Assembly: GCA_001274695.2 (NCBI GenBank)
Contig: LARU01000004.1
Coordinates: 930,001-994,000, forward strand
DNA from: Azoarcus sp. PA01
Lineage (GTDB): Bacteria > Pseudomonadota > Gammaproteobacteria > Burkholderiales > Rhodocyclaceae
DNA length: 64,000 nucleotides
Direction: 5' to 3'
Below, in pieces: positions 44,308 to 53,646 of this stretch (position 1 is its first letter; each line of letters starts with the position of its first letter). The position numbers were made by a program, and so were the translations under genes. Under the pieces are notes generated by a model. It was not told the origin of the DNA. It saw nothing but the letters and a program-made list of their open reading frames with translations, and did no database searches.

Positions 44308-46203
44308 ATGACCGCCACCGCCGCCGGAATGCTGATCGGCGCCAGCTCGGATTTTCTCAAGCGCTTCTCGCCGTTCAACGGGATGGAGCCGCCCGCGCTC
44401 GACTTCCTCGCCGAGCGCGCAGTGCTGGCATTTCATGTCCGGGGCAGCGAGATCCTGACGCCGGAAATGGGGCAGCCACGGCATTTCCATATCGTCCAGC
44501 GCGGCAAGGTGCAGGCGCGCCAGTTCAGCCCGGCGACCGTCACGGATTACACGACGATGACGCTCGGGCCGGGCGAATGCTTTCCGATCGGCGCGATCTC
44601 GGCGCAGCGTCCCTCGACGAACAGCTACGTCGCCGTCGAGGACAGCTTCATCTACCAGCTGTCGGCCGAAGACTTTCTCAAGCTGATGCAGATGAGCCCG
44701 GTGTTCCATCTGTTCTGCACCCAATACATCGCCAGCCTGTTGAACCAGTCGCGCCAGCAGCTGCAGACCAGCTTCGCGCAGCGCGCCGCCGAGCAGCAGA
44801 CGATGACGACGCCGCTGGGCGAACTCGTGAAGAAGGAAGCGATCTTCGTCGCACCCGGCACGACGATCCGCGCGGCGCTCGAAAAGATGTCCGAAATGCG
44901 CCTCGGCTGCATGGTCATCGTCGACGGCGAACAGCGCCCGGTCGGCATCCTCACGCAGAGCGACCTGCTGTCGCGCATCGTTTTGCCGGCGATCGACCTG
45001 CAGCGCCCGATCAGCGAGGTGATGACTCGTGACCCGCACCGGATGCCGGCCTCGGCGTCCGCGTACGACGCGGCGCTCGAGATGGCGACGCACGGCGTGC
45101 GTCACCTGCTCGTCACCGACAGCGACGATAGGCTCACGGGCGTCGTGTCCGAGCGAGACCTGTTCTCGCTGCAGCGCATTAGCCTGCGCCAGGTTCGCGC
45201 CGGCATCGAAGGCGCGGCGGATGTCGAGGGTCTGCAGCGGGCGAGCCGCGACATTCGCCAGCTCGCGCTGAACCTGATCGCCCAGGGCGTCGGCGCCGAA
45301 CAGCTGACCCAGTTCATCTCCGCGCTCAACGACGCGCTCACGCGCCGCATCATCGACCTTGCCGCCGCCAGCCACGACATTCACGGCATCGATTACGCCT
45401 GGCTCGCGTTCGGCTCGGAAGGACGGCATGAACAGACCCTGTCGTCGGACCAGGACAACGGCGTGATCTTCGTCAGTCCCCCGGACGGCAGAGAAGCCGT
45501 GCGCAAGCGCCTGCTCGCATTCGCCCGGGAGGTGAACGAAAACCTCGCGGCCTGCGGCTTCCCGCTGTGCAAGGGCAACATCATGGCGAGCAACCCGGAG
45601 CTGTGCCTGACGGTCGAGGAATGGCGAGGGCGTTTCGGCGACTGGATCCGCGAACCGGACCCGCAGGCGCTGCTCAATGCGTCGATCTTCTTCGATTACC
45701 GCGTGCTGTGCGGCAACGAACGGCTCGGCGACCAGTTGCGCGCGTGGCTGAACAATACCGCACGCGCGAATACCGCTTTCCTGCGCATGATGGCGGTGAA
45801 CGCGCTGCAGGTCGCCCCGCCGCTCGGGCGCATTCGCGATTTCGTGCTGGACGACGATGGCACGATCGACCTGAAAAAATGCGGCGCCCGCCTGTTCGTC
45901 GACGTCGCCCGCATCCTCGCGCTGCGCACCGGCGTCGCGTCGAGCAGCACCGTCCAGCGCCTGCGCCAGGCCGGCGCGAAGATGGGCATGCAAGCCGAGG
46001 AAATCGCGGCGCTGATCGACGGCTTCCACTTCATCCAGTTGCTGCGCCTGCGCTCGCAGCATCTCGAGACCGAACACGATTCGCCGGGCGACAACCGCAT
46101 CAATCCCGACGAACTCAACGAACTCGACCGTCGCATCCTCAAGGAAGCGTTTCGCCAGGCCCGCAAGCTGCAGCTCCGGCTGAAGCTCGACTACCAGCTA
46201 TGA
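44308..46203 (+). CDS. cNMP-binding/CBS-domain protein with DUF294 nucleotidyltransferase-like domains
   Basis: 631 residues. Domains in order: cyclic-nucleotide-binding-like beta barrel (about 15-145), a CBS pair (about 165-290; VAPGTTIRAALEKMSEMRLGCMVIV, PVGILTQSDLLSRIV, ITEVMTRDPH-like and GVVSERDLFSLQR), the DUF294 nucleotidyltransferase domain (about 300-450) with YAWLAFGSEGRHEQTLSSDQDNG (GSxxR...DQD, the NTase catalytic pattern), and DUF294_C. The layout resembles a ligand-sensing uridylyl- or adenylyltransferase. TATAAT lies at 44273-44278. Its stop overlaps the start of the exonuclease-like gene (ATGA). The regulated target is unknown. Confidence 0.92.
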   Translation: MTATAAGMLIGASSDFLKRFSPFNGMEPPALDFLAERAVLAFHVRGSEILTPEMGQPRHFHIVQRGKVQARQFSPATVTDYTTMTLGPGECFPIGAISAQRPSTNSYVAVEDSFIYQLSAEDFLKLMQMSPVFHLFCTQYIASLLNQSRQQLQTSFAQRAAEQQTMTTPLGELVKKEAIFVAPGTTIRAALEKMSEMRLGCMVIVDGEQRPVGILTQSDLLSRIVLPAIDLQRPISEVMTRDPHRMPASASAYDAALEMATHGVRHLLVTDSDDRLTGVVSERDLFSLQRISLRQVRAGIEGAADVEGLQRASRDIRQLALNLIAQGVGAEQLTQFISALNDALTRRIIDLAAASHDIHGIDYAWLAFGSEGRHEQTLSSDQDNGVIFVSPPDGREAVRKRLLAFAREVNENLAACGFPLCKGNIMASNPELCLTVEEWRGRFGDWIREPDPQALLNASIFFDYRVLCGNERLGDQLRAWLNNTARANTAFLRMMAVNALQVAPPLGRIRDFVLDDDGTIDLKKCGARLFVDVARILALRTGVASSSTVQRLRQAGAKMGMQAEEIAALIDGFHFIQLLRLRSQHLETEHDSPGDNRINPDELNELDRRILKEAFRQARKLQLRLKLDYQL

Positions 46204-46844
46204 ACTGGTTCACGCGACTGCTCTCGAACCGCGCCGACATCAGGGCGCTCGACCTCGCGCTGCGCGAGACGCTGGCGTACTGGCAGGCGGCGCCCGAGCC
46301 GGATCTGGGCGTCGCGCACTTCGAAGCGCGCTATGTCATCGTCAATACCGAGGCGACCGGGCTGGATCTGGACGCCGCCCGTCTCCTCGCGGTCGGCGCC
46401 ATCGCAGTCGACGGCGGACTGCTGTCGCCGACCGCGAGTTATTACGCAAGGCTCGAACCCGATCCGGCGACCGCCCTGATCAACCTGCTGACGTTCTCCG
46501 GGGCCGGTCCGGTCGTGGTTTTCAATGCAGGCTTCAACCGCACTCTGCTCGAACGCGCCCTTGGCGAACACCTCGGGATCAAGCCCGAATGGACCTGGCT
46601 CGATCTTCACTGGCTGCTGCCGGCCCTGTACGGCGAGCTCATCGACCGTCCCGCGCGCCTGGCGGACTGGATGAAGGCGTTCGGAATCGAGACTTTCCAG
46701 CGCCACCACGCACTCGGCGACGCGTGGGCGATCGCCCAGCTGATGCTCGCCGCCCAGGCACGCGCGCTCACGCTCGGACTCAACACGCCGCGCAGCCTCG
46801 CCGAACTGGAGCGCTCGTGCCGCCAGCTGAGACGCCAGACATGA
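46200..46844 (+). CDS. DEDDh exonuclease-like protein lacking two catalytic aspartates
   Basis: 214 residues related to the DNA polymerase III epsilon/RNase T exonuclease fold. The first motif reads YVIVNTEATGLD where active enzymes have DTETTG: residue 49 is Asn instead of Asp, E51 is kept. The second motif reads VVFNAGFNRTLL where active enzymes have HNAxFDxxFL: N113 replaces Asp. The last motif HHALGDAWAIAQL keeps H170 and D174. Loss of two of the four metal-binding acids suggests the protein no longer cuts nucleic acid efficiently, or does so in an altered way. It is coupled by ATGA overlaps to the cNMP/CBS/DUF294 gene before and the NlpC/P60 gene after it. Confidence 0.85.
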   Translation: MNWFTRLLSNRADIRALDLALRETLAYWQAAPEPDLGVAHFEARYVIVNTEATGLDLDAARLLAVGAIAVDGGLLSPTASYYARLEPDPATALINLLTFSGAGPVVVFNAGFNRTLLERALGEHLGIKPEWTWLDLHWLLPALYGELIDRPARLADWMKAFGIETFQRHHALGDAWAIAQLMLAAQARALTLGLNTPRSLAELERSCRQLRRQT

Positions 46845-47410
46845 TGAAAGATCCGGGCGCTCCGCCCGGCGGGACGCTGTCGCGCATAAGCGTCCTCGCC
46901 GCGCTGCTGACCGCCTTCGCACTGGCTGTCGCGATGCCCGCCATGGCCGCGGAAGAACGCGACGCCCTTGCGGAGAACGGCTCGGTCGACCTGATCGAGC
47001 GCTATGGCAACGCCGCCCAGGAACTGATGAACCAGGGCATGGAGTATCTGGGTATCCGCTACCGCTTCGGCGGGAATTCCCCGGCGACCGGGCTCGACTG
47101 CAGCGGCCTTGTGCAGAACGTGTTTCGCAACGCGCTCGGCCTCAACCTGCCGCGCACCGCGCGGGAAATGGCGCGCCTCGGCGACAAGGTGGGCCGGCAG
47201 GACCTGAAACCGGGCGACCTGGTGTTCTTCAACACCATGCGGCGCACGTTCTCGCACGTCGGCATCTACATGGGCGAGGGACGCTTCCTGCATGCGCCGG
47301 CGAGCGGCGGCCGGGTGCGCATCGACGAGATCGGGGAGCGTTACTGGAGCCAGCGTTTCAACGGCGCGCGTCGCCTGCTGCCGGAAGCCGGCGCGATGCT
47401 GCCCCGCTAG
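46841..47410 (+). CDS. NlpC/P60 family cell-wall peptidase, exported
   Basis: 189 residues. An N-terminal hydrophobic stretch at about 17-37 (VLAALLTAFALAVAMPAMA) acts as a signal peptide. The NlpC/P60 domain has the catalytic C87 (ATGLDCSGLVQNVF), H139 (FSHVGIYMG) and H151 (FLHAPASGG). It hydrolyses peptidoglycan peptide bonds in the periplasm. The ATG at 46841 overlaps the previous stop (ATGATGA); the second ATG three bases on is an alternative. Only 10 bp separate it from the convergent DUF2325 gene. Confidence 0.93.
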   Translation: MMKDPGAPPGGTLSRISVLAALLTAFALAVAMPAMAAEERDALAENGSVDLIERYGNAAQELMNQGMEYLGIRYRFGGNSPATGLDCSGLVQNVFRNALGLNLPRTAREMARLGDKVGRQDLKPGDLVFFNTMRRTFSHVGIYMGEGRFLHAPASGGRVRIDEIGERYWSQRFNGARRLLPEAGAMLPR

Positions 47411-47420
47411 CGGCGGTCGA

Positions 47421-47756
47421 TCACTTCCTGCCCGTCGCGCAACCGCCCCGGCAGCCTTCGCAGTCGGCCTGCTCGATGCGGCGTCCGAGCGCCTGCTGCA
47501 GCGCGCACACCGACCGGCGGCAGCACACCAGCATCACCCCTTCGCGGCTGGCGGCCTCGCGAAAACGCTGCATCACGTTGTGGCCGAGAAAATCGGTAAA
47601 CAGAATCACCATCTGGATGCCGGCCGGCAACGGTGCGCTGCGGCGCTGGTGCGCGCTGTCGCGGCCGCTGACGTGTGCCGCGATACGGATGCCGAACCCC
47701 GCGAGGACGTCCGGGATGTTGCCGAGGCGGTCGGCGCCGACGATCAGGGCGTTCAT
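47421..47756 (-). CDS. DUF2325 family protein with C-terminal cysteine cluster
   Basis: 111 residues. It begins with the DUF2325 pattern MNALIVGADRLGNIPDVL and has a Rossmann-like core ending in FTDFLGHNVMQRFREAA. Cysteines are concentrated at the end: C78-C79, C84, and C99-X2-C102-X3-C106 (ADCEGCRGGC), which could bind a metal or iron-sulfur centre. The family is of unknown function. It is divergent from fbpA; a Fur-like box (47772-47790) sits 16 bases before the start codon, so it is probably iron-regulated with fbpA. Confidence 0.85.
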   Translation of the reverse strand: MNALIVGADRLGNIPDVLAGFGIRIAAHVSGRDSAHQRRSAPLPAGIQMVILFTDFLGHNVMQRFREAASREGVMLVCCRRSVCALQQALGRRIEQADCEGCRGGCATGRK

Positions 47757-47771
47757 GCGAATCTCCTTGTT

Positions 47772-47790
47772 GAGAATTATTCGCATCCAT
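47772..47790. promoter_or_regulatory. Fur-like box near the DUF2325 start
   Basis: GAGAATTATTCGCATCCAT matches 10 of 19 positions of the Fur consensus GATAATGATAATCATTATC. The position, just upstream of a start codon in an iron transport locus, supports the call; the match alone is moderate. Confidence 0.45.
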
Positions 47791-47822
47791 ATTGCACCTA
47801 ATACCAGTGGATTGCAACTGCG

Positions 47823-47841
47823 AATCGTTATCGTTATTATG
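47823..47841. promoter_or_regulatory. Fur-like box upstream of fbpA
   Basis: Read on the minus strand, CATAATAACGATAACGATT matches 11 of 19 positions of the Fur consensus. It lies 34 bases before the fbpA start and would explain iron repression of the transporter. No footprinting-type certainty is possible from sequence. Confidence 0.5.
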
Positions 47842-47874
47842 CGACGGTCAATCCACCCATAAAGGCGCCCAGTT

Positions 47875-48894
47875 ATGAAGAAGACCCTCCTTGCCTCCGT
47901 CCTGATTGGCCTCGGCCTGGCCGCTGTCCAGGCACAGGCAGCGGACAACGAGCTGAACCTCTACTCAGCCCGTCACTACCAGACCGACGAAGCCCTCTAC
48001 CAGGACTTCACGAAGCAGACCGGCATCAAGATCAACCGCATCGAGGGCAAGGAAGACGAACTGCTGGAGCGGATCCGCAATGAAGGCGCGAACAGCCCGG
48101 CCGACGTGTTCATCACCGTCGACGCATCGCGCCTGGCAAAGGCCGACGAGCTCGGCGTCTTCGCTCCGGTGAAGTCGAAGGTGCTCGAAGAGCGGATCCC
48201 TAACCACCTGCGCACCGACAACTGGTTCTCGTATTCGACCCGCGCGCGCGTGATCGTCTACAACAAGGAAACGGTGAAACCCGAACAGGTCGCGACCTAC
48301 GCCAGCCTTGCCAGCCCCGAGCTGAAAGGCAAGGTCTGCACGCGCTCCGGAAGCCATCCGTACAACATTTCTCTCGGCGCCGCGATGATCAATCACGAGG
48401 GGGCCGAGAAGACCGAGAAGTGGGCGCGCGATCTCGTCGCGAACTTCGCCCGCGCGCCGAAAGGCGGCGACACCGACCAGATCAAGGCCGTCGCCGCCGG
48501 CGAGTGCGGTGTCGCGATCGCGAACAGCTACTACCTCGCACGGCTGATGAACTCGACGAAGGAAGAGGACAAGGCGGTCGTCGCGAAGATCGGTACGGTG
48601 TGGCCCAACCAGAACACCTGGGGCACGCACATCAACATCTCCGGCGCCGGCATGCTGAAGCACGCCCCGAACAAGGCAGCCGCCGTCAAGTTCCTCGAAT
48701 ACCTCGCTTCGGACAGTGCACAGAAATATTTCGCCAACGGCAACAATGAATGGCCGGTGGTCAAGAATGTGAAAGTCACCAACCCCGCACTCGACGCGCT
48801 CGGCGACTTCAAGGCGGATACGCTGCCGGTCGGCGATCTGGCCAAGACTGCGGCCGAAGCCCAGCGCATCTACGACCGCGCCGGTTTCCGCTAA
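47875..48894 (+). CDS. fbpA: Ferric iron ABC transporter, periplasmic binding protein
   Basis: 339 residues with a signal peptide (MKKTLLASVLIGLGLAAVQAQA). Mature sequence starts ADNELNLYSARHYQTDEALY, the Fbp/FutA iron-binder pattern with tyrosines that bind Fe(III); further family pieces are NEGANSPADVFITVDASRL, WFSYSTRARVIVYNKE, CGVAIANSYYLARLM (a tyrosine pair) and NTWGTHINISGAGMLKHAPN. It captures Fe(III) in the periplasm for FbpBC. The permease and ATPase genes lie 1-4 kb further right in separate transcription units rather than directly behind. A strong terminator follows. Confidence 0.95.
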   Translation: MKKTLLASVLIGLGLAAVQAQAADNELNLYSARHYQTDEALYQDFTKQTGIKINRIEGKEDELLERIRNEGANSPADVFITVDASRLAKADELGVFAPVKSKVLEERIPNHLRTDNWFSYSTRARVIVYNKETVKPEQVATYASLASPELKGKVCTRSGSHPYNISLGAAMINHEGAEKTEKWARDLVANFARAPKGGDTDQIKAVAAGECGVAIANSYYLARLMNSTKEEDKAVVAKIGTVWPNQNTWGTHINISGAGMLKHAPNKAAAVKFLEYLASDSAQKYFANGNNEWPVVKNVKVTNPALDALGDFKADTLPVGDLAKTAAEAQRIYDRAGFR

Positions 48895-48921
48895 GCCGTA
48901 TCCGGTATTGCTGATACCAAG

Positions 48922-48946
48922 GCCGCCCTGCAGGGCGGCTTTTTTT
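48922..48946 (+). terminator. Rho-independent terminator of fbpA
   Basis: GCCGCC, loop CTGCAG, GGCGGC (fully palindromic GCCGCCCTGCAGGGCGGC), followed by seven T (48940-48946). Located 27 bp after the fbpA stop. Confidence 0.9.
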
Positions 48947-48991
48947 CGTCATTCTCTACCGTATTCCTGCATTCGCAACCGAAGGAGTAAT

Positions 48992-49134
48992 ATGCGCCCT
49001 TCGTTCAAGGCGGCACGTCGCTCCTGATGCTCAAACGCTTTTTCTCCATGCGCTTCGGTCGCTGGCCGGCGACGTTCGCATGGACGGCGGCATTATCGAC
49101 CGTCATGCGGCCTGCGGCGACAAACCGGGGATGA
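48992..49134 (+). other. Two tiny coupled open frames of uncertain reality
   Basis: After the fbpA terminator, AAGGAG six bases before an ATG at 48992 starts an 11-codon frame (MRPSFKAARRS). Its TGA overlaps the ATG (49027) of a 35-codon frame beginning MLKRFFSMRFGRWPATFAW. The good ribosome binding site and TGATG overlap suggest a once-functional start of a larger gene or a leader peptide. I recognise no family. The rest of 48947-49175 shows nothing. Confidence 0.3.
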
Positions 49135-49175
49135 TCAGGATCGTGTTCCCCCTGAACGGGACCCCGGCGATACGC

Positions 49176-49541
49176 TTATTGCGGCGGCGTTTCCTTCGGC
49201 GGCCGCTTGCGGAACTTTCTTGCCGGCTTTCTGGGTTGTCCGTCTTCGGCCGGTTTCGCCTGGCCCTGCGGTTTCGGCTGGGCCGGAGGTCTCGGGCCCT
49301 GAGGCCCGGAGCGCGGCTGGCTGCCGCCCGGTTTCGCGTGCCGCCCCGGCTTGCGGGGCCCTCCCGTTCCCGAATCCATGCGCCGTGCGCCCGGCTGCGG
49401 AGCACCTTCACGGTTGCCCGGAGCCATTGAAATTTCGAGTTCGATGAGTTCGTCCCACTCGGCCTCGGTACGCTGGCTATCAGGGATCTCCAGGAGTTCC
49501 TGCATGCGGCGGCGAGGGGAAGTCGGTTGTGGTGCGTTCAT
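49176..49541 (-). CDS. Hypothetical protein, proline/arginine-rich tail
   Basis: 121 residues. The N-terminal 45 residues look folded and helical (RRRMQELLEIPDSQRTEAEW, DELIELEISMAPG). The rest is low complexity, rich in Pro, Gly, Arg and Lys (for example GPRKPGRHAKPGGSQPRSGP), ending KRPPKETPPQ, and is probably disordered and may bind nucleic acid or polyanions. I do not recognise a family. It lies downstream of the receiver-like gene on the same strand, 103 bp away. Confidence 0.65.
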   Translation of the reverse strand: MNAPQPTSPRRRMQELLEIPDSQRTEAEWDELIELEISMAPGNREGAPQPGARRMDSGTGGPRKPGRHAKPGGSQPRSGPQGPRPPAQPKPQGQAKPAEDGQPRKPARKFRKRPPKETPPQ

Positions 49542-49644
49542 CGCGGCATTATCTCATCGTTCGCTGAATTCATGCTTTCAAAGTCGCCCTGTTGTGTCGA
49601 ACGGACCACAAACCCGTGACATGACCGCAGCCGGCCCGCCCTGT

Positions 49645-49956
49645 TCACTTGGGCGCGCGCCGCGTGACCCGCTCCACGATCGAGTTTTGCGCGGCCATTT
49701 CAGTGGCGCCGGCCTCCTGGGCTGCCGCAAACGCCTCGGCGTCGAACTTCGAGGCGAACGCGATGATGTCGACCTGCGGATGCGCCGCCCGAAGCTCGGC
49801 GATGCGCACGCACGGGTTGCGCACCGCCATGTCGATGACGATACAGTCCGGCACCTCGGTCGTGTTTTTCTTCAGCACCGTCAGTCCGGCTGCCGTCCAC
49901 GCCGCTTCCAGGTCCCTGCGGCTCGCCAAGTTGTCACACCACATCAGTACTTTCAT
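49645..49956 (-). CDS. Small receiver-like (flavodoxin-fold) protein, unknown role
   Basis: 103 residues arranged like a response-regulator receiver: MKVLMWCDNLASRRDLEAAW at the start, then PDCIVIDMAVRNP, whose Asp occupies a position comparable to the phosphorylated Asp, and DIIAFASKFDAEAFAAAQEAGAT near the end. The acidic pair at the N-terminus of true receivers is not present (D8 only), so phosphorylation is uncertain. It may be a stand-alone or degenerate receiver. It follows fbpB by 40 bp on the same strand and may be co-transcribed with it. A role in iron uptake is only positional inference. Confidence 0.7.
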   Translation of the reverse strand: MKVLMWCDNLASRRDLEAAWTAAGLTVLKKNTTEVPDCIVIDMAVRNPCVRIAELRAAHPQVDIIAFASKFDAEAFAAAQEAGATEMAAQNSIVERVTRRAPK

Positions 49957-49996
49957 GTTCTACTCCACATCGTTAAGCGCGGTCTCACCGCCGCGG

Positions 49997-51679
49997 CTAG
50001 ACTTCCGCTTCCTCCAGCGTGCGTCGTCGCCCGCGGACGATCTGGCGCGAAATCAGGAACATCGGCAAGAGCCCGACCGCGACGATCGTCAAGGCTGCCG
50101 TCGAGGCTTCGGTCAGGCGTTCGTCCGCTGCGAGCGTGTGCGCCTGCGTCGCGAGCGTGTCGAAATTGAACGGCCTCATCACCAGCGTGGCGGGAAGCTC
50201 CTTCATCACATCGACGAAAACCAGCAGGCACGCCGTCAGGAGACTGCCGCGCAGGATCGGCACATGGACCCGACGCAGGGTTCCGAAGCGTCCGAGCCCC
50301 AGGCAACGCGACGCGTCGTCCATGCTTGAGGTGATCTTGCCGAGGCTCGAATCCACCGTGTGCAGCGCGACCGCGAGGAAGCGCGTCAGATAAGCATACA
50401 CGAGCGCCGCGATGCCCCCGGTCAGCAACAGCCCGGGATTGACGCCGAACACGTCCTGCCACCAGGCCGCGAGCTGGGTGTCCAGGCGCGTCACCGGGAT
50501 CAGCACGCCGACCGCGATCACCGACCCGGGCACCGCATAGCCGAGGCCGACGACCCGGTTGAGCATCTGTGGCAGTCGCGAACGGGCGAGCCGTGCGGCG
50601 TACCCGAGCACCAGCGCCAGCACCACTGCCAGCACCGACGTCACCGAAGCGAGGACGAAGCTGTTGCGCGCGAGGTGGACAAAGCGCGAGCCGAACTGGA
50701 CGTCGCCGTCCGAGAAGGCCATGTCGAGCAACAGCCCGGCAGGCAGCAGAAAACCCAGCAGCAACGGCATGAAGCAGGCGAGCGCGGCCATCAGCCCGAC
50801 GAGCGGCGACAGGCGGATCGGGATCGGCGTCGTTTGCTGGCGCGAGGTGTTATTGAAGCGCGCGCGGCCTCTGCTGGCGTGTTCGAGCACGAGGACCAGC
50901 ACGACAAATGCGAGCAACGCCGCCGACAACTGCGCCGCGGCGATGCGATCGCCGAGCGAAAACCACGCCCGGTAGATGCCGGTCGTAAAAGTCTGCACGC
51001 CGAAATACGCAACGGTGCCGAAGTCGGCCAGCGTCTCCATCAGGGCGAGCGCGGTGCCGGCGATCACCGCCGGGCGCGCCAGCGGCAGCGACACGCGGAA
51101 GAAACAGCCCCACGGCCCGAGGCCGAGCGAACGTCCGGCTTCGAGCATGCCCGAAGCCCGCTCGAGGAACGCGGTGCGGGCGAGCAGATAGACGTACGGA
51201 TAGAGCACGAACATGAACATCGCGACCGCGCCGCCCGGTGTGCGCACGTCGGGAAACCAGTATTGCCCGGCGCGCCAGCCGAATGTCTCGCGCAGCCAGC
51301 TTTGCACCGGCCCGACGAACTGCAGGAAATCGGTATACACATAGGCCATCACATATGCCGGAACCGCAAGCGGCAGGACGAGTGCCCACTGGAAAAAACG
51401 CCGCCCCGGAAAATCGAGCATCGTCGTCAGCCAGGCCGTCGTGATGCCGATGCTCGCCACGCCCAGGCCGACGCCGACGCACAGGATCACCGTATTGCGA
51501 ATGAACTCGGGCAACACCGTGCCTGCGAGGTGCGACCAGGTTCCCGAAGTGCCTCCGGTGAAGACGTTCGAGAACACGGATATCACCGGCGTCGCGATCA
51601 GCACGGCGATGAGCAGCGCGCCCAGCGTCAGCCACGATGCATCCCGTATCAGTCTCTCCAGCCCTCCTAGCGACTTCAT
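49997..51679 (-). CDS. fbpB: Ferric iron ABC transporter permease
   Basis: 560 residues with about twelve membrane helices in two homologous halves, the FbpB/SfuB fused permease type. Each half has the EAA loop: MLEAGRSLGLGPWGCFFRVSLPLARPAV in the first (continuing past residue 190) and MDDASRCLGLGRFGTLRRVH in the second. It forms the membrane channel for Fe(III) delivered by FbpA. The ATG at 51679 follows a weak box; a GTG directly precedes it. It diverges from fbpC, with 128 bp between them holding an AT-rich palindrome. Confidence 0.93.
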   Translation of the reverse strand: MKSLGGLERLIRDASWLTLGALLIAVLIATPVISVFSNVFTGGTSGTWSHLAGTVLPEFIRNTVILCVGVGLGVASIGITTAWLTTMLDFPGRRFFQWALVLPLAVPAYVMAYVYTDFLQFVGPVQSWLRETFGWRAGQYWFPDVRTPGGAVAMFMFVLYPYVYLLARTAFLERASGMLEAGRSLGLGPWGCFFRVSLPLARPAVIAGTALALMETLADFGTVAYFGVQTFTTGIYRAWFSLGDRIAAAQLSAALLAFVVLVLVLEHASRGRARFNNTSRQQTTPIPIRLSPLVGLMAALACFMPLLLGFLLPAGLLLDMAFSDGDVQFGSRFVHLARNSFVLASVTSVLAVVLALVLGYAARLARSRLPQMLNRVVGLGYAVPGSVIAVGVLIPVTRLDTQLAAWWQDVFGVNPGLLLTGGIAALVYAYLTRFLAVALHTVDSSLGKITSSMDDASRCLGLGRFGTLRRVHVPILRGSLLTACLLVFVDVMKELPATLVMRPFNFDTLATQAHTLAADERLTEASTAALTIVAVGLLPMFLISRQIVRGRRRTLEEAEV

Positions 51680-51730
51680 CACACTCCCGCGCACGGTGCC
51701 GCGGACCCTTCCGCTCAGCAAACTGCGACA

Positions 51731-51740
51731 AATTATAATT
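51731..51740. promoter_or_regulatory. AT-rich palindrome in the fbpB-fbpC divergent region
   Basis: AATTATAATT, a perfect 10-bp palindrome in the middle of the divergent region, flanked by ATTGATCGCATTTGG and GCAATAATGATCC. It is the obvious candidate for a shared Fur-controlled operator, but the match to the full 19-bp Fur consensus is poor. Confidence 0.35.
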
Positions 51741-51807
51741 GATCGCATTTGGATTGCCGCGATGCAATAATGATCCGTGCGAAATCCTCTACTGTATCGA
51801 ATCCGTC

Positions 51808-52922
<1,115 letters not shown>

Positions 52923-52926
<4 letters not shown>

Positions 52927-53636
52927 TTCCGTGGCTCTCGGGACGACCGGATTTTCCGCCTGTCGAGCAGGCGCTCGATGATCCGGACGGCCTGCTCGCC
53001 GCAGGCGGCGAGCTCTCGCCGGCATGGCTGCTGGCCGCGTACCGCCGGGGAATCTTCCCGTGGTACACGGAAGACCAGCCGATCCTGTGGTGGAGCCCCG
53101 ACCCGCGACTGGTGCTGATCCCCGCGCAGCTCAGGCTCAGCCGCTCGCTGCGCCGCACGCTCCGGCAGCAACGCTTCGAAGTCCGCTTCGACACCGCCTT
53201 CGCCGACCTCATTGCCGCATGCGCCGAACCCCGCGAGCCGGGCGGCGGTACGTGGATCAGCGCCGAAATCCGGCAAGCCTATCTACGCCTGCACGAACTC
53301 GGATATGCGCACAGTGTCGAATCGTGGGTCGATGGGACTCTCGTCGGCGGGTTGTATGGCATTGCATTGGGAAGGGCGTTTTTCGGCGAATCGATGTTCA
53401 GTCGTCGAAGCGACGCATCGAAAGTGGCGCTCGCGCACCTCGCGGTGCATTTGGAACGGCTCGGCTTCGCCGCGATCGACTGCCAGATGACGACAGCCCA
53501 CCTGCTGTCGCTCGGCGCCGAAGAGATGCCGCGCGCCAGATTCTGCGCCGGCCTGGCAGGCTGGACGAACGAAGGCCCCGCGCCCGGACGCTGGAGCTGC
53601 GAGGGCGCGGCGGAGATTTCGCGAAATTTCTCATGA
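52923..53636 (+). CDS. aat: Leucyl/phenylalanyl-tRNA--protein transferase
   Basis: 237 residues, normal length for Aat. Hallmarks are [61 protein letters not shown] and [21 protein letters not shown], and the C-terminal [20 protein letters not shown]. It attaches Leu or Phe to N-terminal Arg/Lys, creating N-degrons for ClpS-ClpAP. It is translationally coupled to fbpC by ATGA overlap although the functions are unrelated, and is followed 10 bp later by bpt, its N-degron partner. Confidence 0.96.
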
Positions 53637-53646
53637 CGGGTCGAAC

